Below, piece after piece: positions 55,060-64,000 of a stretch of DNA of 64,000 nucleotides. The DNA lies in the NCBI GenBank assembly GCA_037893245.1, contig JBAIAA010000539.1:253001-317000 (forward strand), written 5' to 3'. The position numbers and the translations under genes were made by a program. Position 1 is the first letter of the stretch, and the number at the start of each line of letters is the position of its first letter. A model generated the notes under the pieces. That model did no database searches. It was not told the origin of the DNA and saw only the letters and a program-made list of their open reading frames with translations. The DNA comes from Crossaster papposus. Its lineage: Eukaryota; Echinodermata; Asteroidea; Velatida; Solasteridae.

Positions 55060-56460
55060 TGCTAAATTTAATTGCTGTTTGCGTCACAAACTGTGACAAT
55101 ATTGCTGAATATAATTGCCGTTTGCGTCACCAACTGTGACAATATTGCTGAATATAATTGCCGTTTGCGTCACAAACTGTGACAATAGTGCTGAATATAA
55201 TTGCTGTTTGCGTCACCAACTGTGACAATATTACTAAATACAATTGCTGTTTGCGTCACCACATGTGACCATGCATGTATTGCTGAATTTAATTGCTGTT
55301 TGCGTCACCAACTGTGACAATATTGCTGAATATGATTGCTGTTTGCGTCACCAACTGTGACAATATTGCTGAATATGATTGCTGTTTGCGTCACAACCTG
55401 TGACAATATTGCTGAATATGATTGCTGTTTGCGTCACAAACTGTGACAATGTTGCTGAATACAATTGCTGTTTGCGTCACCAACGGTGACAATATTGCTG
55501 AATATGATTGCTGTTTGCGTCACAACCTGTGACAATGGGTTTGATGCTGCTGGGGGCCCTCCCTGCAGCATCTAGTCTAGTTTTCGCATTCATTAGCCTA
55601 CTTCCTATGCATCTAGTATTTCTTCGAAATTGCAATTGCTGAGTTCAGGGTCTTTTGCGAGACGCCCTTGCCCCTCGCACGCGTTTATTATTTATTTATT
55701 ATTAACCTGTGACAATATTGCTGAATATGATTGCTGTTTGCGTCACAACCTGTGACAATATTGCTGAATACAATTGCTGTTTGCGTCACCAACGGTGACA
55801 ATATTGCTGAATATGATTGCTGTTTGCGTCACAACCTGTGACAATATTGCTGAATATGATTGCTGTTTGCGTCACAACCTGTGACAATATTGCTGAATAT
55901 GATTGCTGTTTGCGTCACAACCTGTGACAATATTGCTGAATATGATTGCTCTTTGCGTCACCAACTGTGACAATATTGCTGAATATCATTGCTGTTTGCG
56001 TCACCAACTGTGACAAGATTGCTGAATATAATTGCTGTTTGCGTCACCAACTGTGACAATATTGCTGAATATCATTGCTGTTTGCGTCACAACCTGTGAC
56101 AATATTGCTGAATATGATTGCTGTTTGCGTCACAACCTGTGACAATATTGCTGAATATGATTGCTGTTTGCGTCACAAACTGTGACAATGTTGCTGAATA
56201 CAATTGCTGTTTGCGTCACCAACGGTGACAATATTGCTGAATATGATTGCTGTTTGCGTCACAACCTGTGACAATATTGCTGAATATGATTGCTGTTTGC
56301 GTCACAAACTGTGACAATGTTGCTGAATATAATTGCTGTTTGCGTCACCAACTGTGACAAGATTGCTGAATATAATTGCTGTTTGCGTCACCAACTGTGA
56401 CAATACTGCTGACTATAATTGCTGTTTGAGTCACCAACTGTGGCAATATTGCTGATTATC
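55060..56460 (+). repeat. 43-bp tandem repeats with GTCAC...GTGAC palindrome
   Basis: The unit contains GCGTCACCAACTGTGACAA followed by TATTGCTGAATATGATTGCTGTTT. About eleven copies lie at 55060-55536 and about seventeen at 55707-56460. More occur at 54000-54140, 57840-58030 and 59190-59380. Between the two main blocks and after them lie copies of a second direct repeat starting GGGTTTGATGCTGCTG (55540, 56531, and a diverged one at 56729). Confidence 0.93.
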
Positions 56461-56841
56461 GCCCTTGCCCCTCACACGCGTTTGTTATATCAGCGGGCTT
56501 TGCGTCTTTTCCAATGGTTTAGTACAAACCATGGGTTTGATGCTGCTGGGGGCCCTCCCTGCAGCATCTAGTCTAGTTTTCGCATTCATTAGCCTACTTC
56601 CTATGCATCTAGTATTTCTTCGAAATTGCAATTGCTGAGTTCAGGGTCTTTTGCGAGACGCCCTTGCCCCTCGCACGCGTTTATTATATCAGCGGGCGTT
56701 GCGTCTTTTCCAATGGTTTAGTGCAAACCATGGGTTTGATGCTGCTATATAGGTGCCTCTCCCTGCAGCAGCAAGTTAAGTTTTGCATTCATTGCTTCCT
56801 ATGTATCTGGTATTTCTTTGAAGAAATTGCAATTGCTGAGT

Positions 56842-56982
56842 TACCCCGATGTGGGTACAACCAAGTTTGAACGACCACAGTTCACAGCGGTACTTCGTCG
56901 TGCACTTGACTTTATAGGGCTTCATGGTGACAGATTTACAGCCCGTTCATTTTGCATTGGCGCGGCGACTGCTGTAATTTAA
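56842..56982 (+). pseudogene. C-terminal remnant of a tyrosine recombinase
   Basis: The frame reads FERPQFTAVLRRALDFIGL then DRFTARSFCIGAATAVI and a stop. This matches the region of retroelement tyrosine recombinases usually ending 'HSFRIGAATxA'. The catalytic His and Arg of that H-x-x-R motif are replaced by Arg and Cys, so this copy could not be active. Confidence 0.7.
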
Positions 56983-57080
56983 CTACTAATGATGAGTATT
57001 AGCACTGATGGGTTCTTAATTTCTTTATCTTTCCCAAATTGCATGAGCTTTCATCCCTGACAAGCCGACTCTGGGGGTAA

Positions 57081-57314
57081 TTGGCGACGAGTTACTTAAT
57101 TGGTGCGCCCGAGTTAATTGGTGCGCCCGAGTTGCACGGTCGTCGCCCTGGGGGGGAGAGGCTCCACCAGCTGGCCCGCATCAACTGGATTGGACGTCTG
57201 GGACTAACGATGGACCAGTACCCCGGTTTTCTGCTGGAGGCTTGGTCAGCTGCTGTCGAATTGCCGGACTTTGTAATCATTCAGGTCGGGACCAATGACC
57301 TGGTATCACGCTGA
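57081..57314 (+). pseudogene. SGNH hydrolase fragment
   Basis: The frame reads ARINWIGRLGLTMDQYPGF then LPDFVIIQVGTNDLVS. The GxND block with the preceding 'WxGRxG' is the SGNH hydrolase signature often carried as an extra domain by Ngaro/DIRS-group elements. It is too short to be a working enzyme: the N-terminal GDS motif and C-terminal DxxH are absent. Confidence 0.65.
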
Positions 57315-57437
57315 TGGCTTCCACCTAACTTAGGCAGGTTGCTCTGCTATTCTGAGCAACCTTTGTCACGCCCCATTCATTCGGAGGCTATTTGGCGTCG
57401 GTCATGTTGCGATCCTCCGTTCGCAAAATGTCCGTTT

Positions 57438-58285
57438 GGCGGAAATTGCATTCCAATAGCGCAAATAGGCCTCAAAGATTGGCCAATAAAACCTTAATTT
57501 AAGAGGCTTCAGGGAATTTGCGGCAAAAGCACTTAACCCTCTTTCTTTGTCGGTTCCAAGATGAAATCGGAACACGGTAGTTGCAGTCCCTAGCCTATAT
57601 GTTTACCACATTCGCTGATTGATATTTTGATTATTGCATTTCTTACTTATTGCCGACGATAATAATAGCTTAAGGTATTGCTTGTGCTACTTGGCCACTA
57701 TACGGTATTGATTAATGGTTATATATGATATGGTTTGCTTTGATAAAATGTCATAATATTGCTTGCTAATGAATATGGCATCGTATGTGCGGATGATGCT
57801 ATTTGTATCTGAATTATTTGGATTATGGTAATTGCAGATCTGTGTCACAAACTGTGACATCATTGCTAAATTTAATTGCTGTTTGCGTCACAAACTGTGA
57901 CAATATTGCTGAATATAAATTGCTGTTTGCGTCACCAACTGTGACAATATTGCTGAATGTAATTGCTGTTTGCGTCACAAACTGTGACAATATTGCTAAA
58001 TATAAATTGCTGTTTGCGTCACCAACTGTGACAATATTGCTGTTCCCCGACATCAGCTTCGGACGGGAACAAACTGTGATAATTGTGTAATATAATATTG
58101 CTGTCCTGTGCTACCGCTTCGGGCTCGGACAAACTGTCTTTACATTGCTTGCATTGCTGTCCCGTGCTATCATAGCTTCAAGCTGGGACAGCGCTTACAA
58201 CAATAAACGGCTGCTCAGACCTGACACGCAACAAATTAATTACGAGTGCTCGATCCTGTATGTCCAGTCTTGTCACATGTGGGGA
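57438..58285 (+). repeat. Split direct repeat B1 (848 bp)
   Basis: Same length as 58790-59637 and near-identical by eye; a single difference, GCGTCACAAAC versus GCGTCAAAAAC, was noticed. It runs from GGCGGAAATTGC to CACATGTGGGGA and contains five 43-bp units, CCCGACATCAGCTTCGGACGGG and an AATAAACGGCTG that could serve as a poly(A) signal. Confidence 0.9.
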
Positions 58286-58288
58286 TAA

Positions 58289-58527
58289 TACGTTTGAGGC
58301 AAATAAAGCTTCAAATAATTTATCCCCGCGGGACAGTTTGCAAGGCTTTGACGGAACTAGAGTTTGGTCAATTCAGGTCACTCCCCTTGTGGTCGGATTG
58401 ATTTATGGATATGAACTAGTTCAGTCTTGGCTAGATACTATAACCTGAATTCGAGCACTCAGCCACCCACTTTCGTTTGAGCAGTCGACCTGTTTGCATG
58501 GTTGTAGAAATTTCGTCTTGCAAAAAA
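58289..58527 (+). repeat. Split direct repeat A2
   Basis: Copy of A1, joined to B1 through TAA. About 260 bp of unique sequence (58528-58789) separate it from B2; no gene is seen there. Confidence 0.9.
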
Positions 58528-58789
58528 TTTCCCTCCTCCACCCCTGTCATTGCCGCCTATTTTAATAAACTTTGTTTTGAGATTATACTTTTCTTTGCCA
58601 AATTCGTATTTAGCCTGCATCATGTTATGTTGCAATTTGCCGATTCTAGAGTGTTTGGTAGTGATCTTTATTTTGCTATACTCGGTTGCCATTGTTAGCG
58701 GAGCCAGAAAGGAATTTTCCCCTTATTTTCCCAATGTGGTTTTGAGGGGGTTTTCGCCTTTCTTAGAATCGGCAAGGTTACTAACTGCG

Positions 58790-59637
58790 GGCGGAAATTG
58801 CATTCCAATAGCGCAAATAGGCCTCAAAGATTGGCCAATAAAACCTTAATTTAAGAGGCTTCAGGGAATTTGCGGCAAAAGCACTTAACCCTCTTTCTTT
58901 GTCGGTTCCAAGATGAAATCGGAACACGGTAGTTGCAGTCCCTAGCCTATATGTTTACCACATTCGCTGATTGATATTTTGATTATTGCATTTCTTACTT
59001 ATTGCCGACGATAATAATAGCTTAAGGTATTGCTTGTGCTACTTGGCCACTATACGGTATTGATTAATGGTTATATATGATATGGTTTGCTTTGATAAAA
59101 TGTCATAATATTGCTTGCTAATGAATATGGCATCGTATGTGCGGATGATGCTATTTGTATCTGAATTATTTGGATTATGGTAATTGCAGATCTGTGTCAC
59201 AAACTGTGACATCATTGCTAAATTTAATTGCTGTTTGCGTCACAAACTGTGACAATATTGCTGAATATAAATTGCTGTTTGCGTCACCAACTGTGACAAT
59301 ATTGCTGAATGTAATTGCTGTTTGCGTCAAAAACTGTGACAATATTGCTAAATATAAATTGCTGTTTGCGTCACCAACTGTGACAATATTGCTGTTCCCC
59401 GACATCAGCTTCGGACGGGAACAAACTGTGATAATTGTGTAATATAATATTGCTGTCCTGTGCTACCGCTTCGGGCTCGGACAAACTGTCTTTACATTGC
59501 TTGCATTGCTGTCCCGTGCTATCATAGCTTCAAGCTGGGACAGCGCTTACAACAATAAACGGCTGCTCAGACCTGACACGCAACAAATTAATTACGAGTG
59601 CTCGATCCTGTATGTCCAGTCTTGTCACATGTGGGGA
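58790..59637 (+). repeat. Split direct repeat B2 (848 bp)
   Basis: Copy of B1, ending in CACATGTGGGGA and followed by TAA, where the macrosatellite resumes in register. Confidence 0.9.
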
Positions 59638-62000
59638 TAAAAGCATATTTTGTTTTACAACTAATTCGAGCGATCAAATCTGATTTAAAAAACCGTTAAT
59701 CTTTCTGTAATGGATAGGCATAGGCTATAATATATTGCCTGAATGAAGCTGATTTAAATGCAATTGATTGCGCGTATACGTACGTGAATCTCTCTTCAAC
59801 TTCAATTTCAATGATGCATAATTAATACTGGGAAAAAATATAAATAGAAAAATATATAAAAATATAAATGTAGACAGCATACTCTTTTTAGCTGTGATAG
59901 TCTGATTTTTTTTAAAAATCTTTTTATATGTATATCTTTAAAAAAATAGTATTATTAGGCCTACTGTCATTATCATCAGTATTATTTTAAAGGTAGGATC
60001 GCGAATTTTTCTTTATAAATTTATGTTTGGAGGAATCATTTTGCTGGATGCCTAGAATCATTATTAACTTTCAAATGAGTAAGATATTTCTTAATAATTC
60101 GGTAGTAAATATTTTCAATATCTGCAAATGGTGTATCCTACCTTTGAGTGGAATTTTTAAGAATCTGCTGTGTTTATTATAATCCTAGGGCAACGTACAT
60201 TTACCACAGGCCTAGTTAGGTTACAGAGGCATAAAACAATAAAACCAAGGTAACTAAAGTGACAAGGAGAACAGTGTACCTCTTATTCTCAAGTGTTATT
60301 GCATCACATCTAATATTATCGGACACTATTTTAAAACTCACGTAAAAAAAAAAACATTTCTTGAACGAAATGTATAATTATTATTCTAACAAATGTAAGA
60401 TCAAATTTAGATTTGCTGCAAACATAAGGGACTTTCAATTATTTATCTTGACCCACCCACCCACTATTTCGACCAAAAGTCGAAATTTTAAAACATTGAA
60501 AATATTGAATGGCCCCTTAGATTGAAATACCGCAAAATGTTTTGTTAAGCGTCATGCGCAATATTTCCAGTACGAGTATCATGTTATTCATTGTCTGAAA
60601 ACAAAATACTTTGTAGCTAGCATCTAGTCGCCCAATTATTGACCCCCAACGGTAATTGTGGAAACTTGCACTTTAAGTACAGTTTTCGCTGAAACCCACT
60701 TTAAAAACAACGTGTCTTGTATTAGCCTCCGTATAATTGAAGATTGTTGGTCAACTCGCCCCCTGACCGACTCGCCCCTCACCTACTCGCCCCTTACCAA
60801 CTCGCCCCCTGACCGACTCGCCCCCTGACCGACTCGCCCCTTACTAACTCGCCCCCTGACCGACTCGCCCCCTGGCCGACTCGCCCCCTGGCCGACATGC
60901 CCCCTGACCGACTCGCCCCCTGACCGACTCGCCCCCTCGTTTGATTTATGGACCTTGTACGATATTCGTTACCATAAAATTCGTCATTTGGAGGAAAAAA
61001 ACCCGAACTCTCAACTTAGACATGACCCTCCGTTATCTGAGCACGTGCCTATGGTGGAATCCTCCATGGTGTACCTCACGCTCATGCGCGCGCGTGTTGC
61101 CAAACGTACATGCGTAGAAATAGGACCGCGTGGATTTAGAGGGTCTATGACGATACTGAATTTTGCCTGTATCTCAGCGTGGCCATGGATGTAAATAAAA
61201 GCATATTTTGTTTTACAACTAATTCGAGCGATCAAATCTGATTTAAAAAACCGTTATTCTTTCTGTAATGGATAGGCATAGGCTATAATATATTGCCTGA
61301 ATGAAGCTGATTTAAATGCAATTGATTGCGCGTATACGTACGTGAATCTCTCTTCAACTTCAATTTCAATGATGCATAATTAATACTGGGAAAAAATATA
61401 AATATAAAAATATATAAAAATATAAATGTAGACAGCATACTCTTTTTAGCTGTGATAGTCTGATTTTTTTTTAAATCTTTTTATATGTATATCTTTAAAA
61501 AAATAGTATTATTACTGTCATTATCATCAGTATTATTTTAAAGGTAGGATCGCGAATTTTTCTTTATAAATTTATGTTTGGAGGAATCATTTTGCTGGAT
61601 GCCTAGAATCATTATTAACTTTCAAATGAGTAAGATATTTCTTAATAATTCGGTAGTAAATATTTTTAATATCTGCAAAGGGTGTATCCTACCTTTGAGT
61701 GGAATTTTTAAGAATCTGCTGTGTTTATTATAATCCTAGGGCAACGTACATTTACCACAGGCCTAGTTAGGTTACACAGGCATAAAACAATAAAACCAAG
61801 GTAACTAAAGTGACAAGGAGAACAGTGTACCTCTTATTCTCAAGTGTTATTGCATCACATCTAATATTATCGGACATTATTTTAAAACTCACGTAAACAA
61901 AAAAACATTTCTTGAACGAAATGTATAATTATTATTCTAACAAATGTAAGATCAAATTTAGATTTGCTGCAAAAATAAGGGACTTTCAATTATTTATCTT
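59638..62000 (+). repeat. Macrosatellite continuation after the Ngaro-like element
   Basis: Resumes exactly where it broke off (TAAAAGCATATTTTG) and runs through one full unit, with its 79-codon frame at 60955, into a partial unit that stops at TTATTTATCTT. One unit has a small insertion (ATTAGGCCTACTG near 59955). The end is the junction with the DIRS-like element. Confidence 0.93.
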
Positions 62001-62515
62001 TTCTTCCCTAACCAATTTCTGTGAAATTAACCGACGCAGAAATAACTCACACTACACACATCCATATGGGAGTTAGTCAGTGTATTTGAGCACCGGTGGG
62101 GAACCTGCCGTTACACAAACAGCCCCCGTCTTTAAACAGTATACAGTATACAGTTCTCTTTTACAAGTATAATGTAAATTATAGGCAACCGCTATAATGC
62201 CAGCTACGAAAAACTCACCCTCTCTTTTTTTTTTTTTTTGAGGATGAGAAACGTAGATCTGAACTATGCAATATAACATCGTGTCAGACGCCACCATGCC
62301 TAATTGAAACCTCGTTTTAAATTGTGCATGTATATACATATAAACATACTTTTACACTTTATCAAATTAATCGCATCTATAATAATGGCATTCTATCTGT
62401 CAACTTGACATAACCCTTCGATTAATATTACTTAAATTTTAAGTGCGTAAACTATATTGTTTCTTTCAACTCTTAATAAAATGCTAGCATTGTAAACAAA
62501 CTCAAGGGGCATATT

Positions 62516-63586
62516 TTACAAACCCAAGGCTTTAGACACAGCTAATAGTCTACCTTTGGAATCTTGGACATACCCGTCCTTTGCACTTTCTGACTTCCAT
62601 CTACCGTGTCGCTTAAATAGCCGGTCAGGAATCCCCGCGTTAGCTGCGGCAGTAGCCCCACCTGCTCTCAGACTGTGAACCCCAAAACGTGAGACATCTT
62701 CAACAAGCGGTCTTAAAGCATCCAATATCAACTCTCTTACTCTGGTGTATGATATTGGTCGATTAGCTTCCCTAAGTTTGTAGCCTGTTTTAAATTTTGT
62801 CAAACCTCTGAATATAAACGAGTCTGGATCAAAAATCTTGGCAAGCGAAAGGTAAGACTTGAGCATCTTTACAGGACAATAGGGGGATTCTATTATACTA
62901 ATAACCACCGACCTCCCACTTCTATAAACATCGGTTTTACTGGATGGTATAGCTAAATTCATACTTTCTGTAGTAAAGCTTATGTGTCCAAGCTTTATCT
63001 GAGAGAGCTCGTTAAATCGGAGAAAACCCGTGTACGCTGTTAAACACATTGCGACAGTTCTCAAATTCATTAAGTTTGCTACGGTATGGCCTTCTGTTCC
63101 AATATACATATTTACCATTTCTTTGAGCGTGTCGGATGATAAAGGCTCCTTTTTAGCTACAGGTTTCGCAAGAGACCTTTTTATGCCCTCGGCAGTGAAT
63201 AAAACCATGGATGTGGATGAGGGATCACTGAGACCAGCTAACTTATGGGCCCATGAAATAGCTGCAACCGCTTGGATAATAGGGGATGGAGAATTGCAGG
63301 ATTTACCCAAATGCACTAAATAAAGTGCAAAATCAAAAGGGTCTGCAGGAATAGATATCTTACTATGCTTAGTGGACCATTCAGACCATCTGTTAAATGC
63401 CCCAGAATACGAGTGTACGGTAGAGCTAGCCCTGGCATTTAGCATAATTGCTGGAAGTTGTTTAGCAAGGTCCTCCAATTCTGAATTGCTCTGCGTCTGT
63501 CTTCGATCCCACACACCTTTGCTGAATATAACCTGCAAAATAATAATGTGCATCAGTGATAGGTAAATACGTTGTCGATAGCTCAT
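62516..63586 (-). CDS. Tyrosine recombinase of DIRS1-like element
   Basis: The 356-codon frame has an N-terminal SAM-like core-binding region (about 38-140, SYSGAFNRWSEWS) and a catalytic domain with Arg190 (TGFLRFNELSQI), Lys217 (SSKTDV), His304 and Arg307 (FGVHSLRAGGATAAANAG), His327/Trp330 (HGRW) and the nucleophile Tyr339 (DGYV). All catalytic positions are present, so the enzyme looks functional. It would recombine the circular cDNA into the genome. A TTTTGCAG just before the codons for VIFSKGVWDRR (minus-strand AG at 63533) could be a 3' splice site; introns are known in DIRS-group recombinase genes. The real N-terminus may therefore differ from the ATG at 63584-63586. Confidence 0.88.
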   Translation of the reverse strand: MSYRQRIYLSLMHIIILQVIFSKGVWDRRQTQSNSELEDLAKQLPAIMLNARASSTVHSYSGAFNRWSEWSTKHSKISIPADPFDFALYLVHLGKSCNSPSPIIQAVAAISWAHKLAGLSDPSSTSMVLFTAEGIKRSLAKPVAKKEPLSSDTLKEMVNMYIGTEGHTVANLMNLRTVAMCLTAYTGFLRFNELSQIKLGHISFTTESMNLAIPSSKTDVYRSGRSVVISIIESPYCPVKMLKSYLSLAKIFDPDSFIFRGLTKFKTGYKLREANRPISYTRVRELILDALRPLVEDVSRFGVHSLRAGGATAAANAGIPDRLFKRHGRWKSESAKDGYVQDSKGRLLAVSKALGL

Positions 63587-63642
63587 TGAACTAAGTTAGC
63601 CATCGTAAATCTTTTGAGATGGCGGCGAATAAAGCCAACAAT

Positions 63643-64000
63643 CTACAAACTATTGTGGTAGTTTAGCCTTATTGCCAATATTTTACTTCTGGTGATATTC
63701 TGGATAAAATCCTCATTACCTCCCCTACCCGGGCTAAAAAGTCCTGGATATACTGGAATTTCGTAAATATCCACCACTGCTCTAATTGGATTACAACCGT
63801 CTGGGTAGAGCATAGGCCAAAATGGGGCTGAATACCAACATGGACAAATCAGTGTTCCAGCAGCTTTTGTATCAGCCATATGAAGGAGTACTCTAGCAAT
63901 AACTGAGATGGGGGGAACCAACCAATTGTTCTCATTGCTCCAATTCAAAGTAAAGGCGTCTATAGCCTCACAACCGGGGTTCCAATATCTAGAATTGAAC
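63643..64000 (-). CDS. C-terminal end of DIRS1-like RT/RNase H polyprotein (partial)
   Basis: The frame is open to the window edge and reads NSRYWNPGCEAIDAFTLNW, then NWLVPPISVIARVLLHM and GTLICPCWYSAPFWPMLYPDG. This is the conserved tail of DIRS1-group Pol ('FNSRFxxPGxEAxDAFxxxW...PPxxLIxRVLxH...GTLIxPxWxSAPFWPxL'). The stop is at 63643-63645, 57 bp before the recombinase ORF, on the same strand and in a different frame. The start, RT core and RNase H active site are outside the window. Confidence 0.85.
   Translation of the reverse strand, partial: FNSRYWNPGCEAIDAFTLNWSNENNWLVPPISVIARVLLHMADTKAAGTLICPCWYSAPFWPMLYPDGCNPIRAVVDIYEIPVYPGLFSPGRGGNEDFIQNITRSKILAIRLNYHNSL

Larger units (their letters stand above)
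53344..59637 (+). mobile_element. Degenerate Ngaro-like tyrosine-recombinase retroelement with split direct repeats
   Basis: The order is A1 (53344-53584), internal region, B1 (57438-58285), A2 (58289-58527), spacer, B2 (58790-59637), which is the split-direct-repeat layout of Ngaro/PAT-type elements. Internal remnants on the + strand are a Gag zinc knuckle, a DIRS-type RT, a tyrosine recombinase end and an SGNH hydrolase. TAA lies at the left junction, at the B1/A2 junction and at the right junction. The uninterrupted satellite has a single TAA at that position, so integration fits recombinase-mediated joining at a shared core rather than target duplication. The internal part is heavily decayed and invaded by 43-bp repeats, so the copy is non-autonomous. 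Confidence 0.8.
62001..64000 (-). mobile_element. DIRS1-like retroelement, 3' part, cut by the window edge
   Basis: The minus strand carries the end of an RT/RNase H ORF followed by a tyrosine recombinase, the DIRS1 order, with the element's 3' end at the satellite junction near 62000. The terminal ~500 bp (62001-62515) are non-coding and include TTTTTT runs and AGTATACAGTATACAGT direct repeats near 62140. The complementary terminal region and the RT lie to the right of the window. Confidence 0.8.

Noticed and set aside
53344-59637. Ordinary LTR retrotransposon or two tandem Harbinger elements with TAA duplications
   Set aside because: The repeats are in A-B / A-B split order with tyrosine-recombinase, DIRS-type RT and CCHC remnants, and there is no transposase; the Ngaro-like reading explains more.

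Overview
The window looks like nuclear DNA from a marine invertebrate animal, and an echinoderm (possibly a sea star) is the best guess. The base composition is AT-rich. Almost all recognisable coding sequence belongs to transposable elements of types common in such genomes: Penelope-like, CR1/L2-like LINE, DIRS/Ngaro-like, MULE and hAT/Harbinger/CACTA-type MITEs. There is also a fragment (3896-3941) resembling a repeat I associate with sea star genomes. No rRNA, tRNA, bacterial operon or CRISPR array is visible, and no clear host housekeeping gene. The organism call is an inference; the element calls rest on motifs read from the sequence.

Layout. 1-1677: 3' end of an LTR retrotransposon carrying a zinc-finger ORF. 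1720-8290: LINE remnants on the minus strand, one of them split by a 4.9-kb element (3020-7924) whose long terminal inverted repeats are made of ~171-bp tandem units and which contains a Penelope-like reverse transcriptase without a visible endonuclease. 8668-13525: a MULE-type transposase gene (CG-1-like N-terminus, DDE core, SWIM finger, Ulp1 protease, PHD finger) split near its 3' end by a CACTA-like element made of TTGGTT/AACCAA repeats. 13526-18126: no gene. 18127-21200: tandem repeats, mainly a 247-bp satellite. 21349-24033: an element with 8-bp target duplications. 24228-24815: a broken FLYWCH/MULE fragment. 24908-26629: an element whose terminal repeat unit has expanded into a 16-bp minisatellite. 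26755-28331: fold-back repeats, including two head-to-head MITEs that share one 8-bp target duplication. 28832-31700: a LINE on the minus strand, split by a Harbinger-type MITE. 32477-62000: a macrosatellite with a unit of ~1568 bp, interrupted at 53344-59637 by a degenerate Ngaro-like tyrosine-recombinase retroelement. 62001-64000: 3' part of a second, better preserved DIRS-like element on the minus strand.

How it fits together. This is a nest of mobile DNA. In three places, removing an insertion together with one copy of its target duplication restores the reading frame of the interrupted coding sequence: a LINE by the 3020-7924 element, the MULE-Ulp1 gene by 11653-13316, and a LINE by 31040-31205. 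This fixes those boundaries well and gives relative ages. The macrosatellite also supplies many uninterrupted copies of the Ngaro target site, which shows a shared TAA core with no further duplication. The points most worth a second look are the MULE-SWIM-Ulp1-PHD architecture, the Penelope-like RT inside a long-TIR element whose repeats carry AGGTCA half-sites, and the split direct repeats of the Ngaro-like element.
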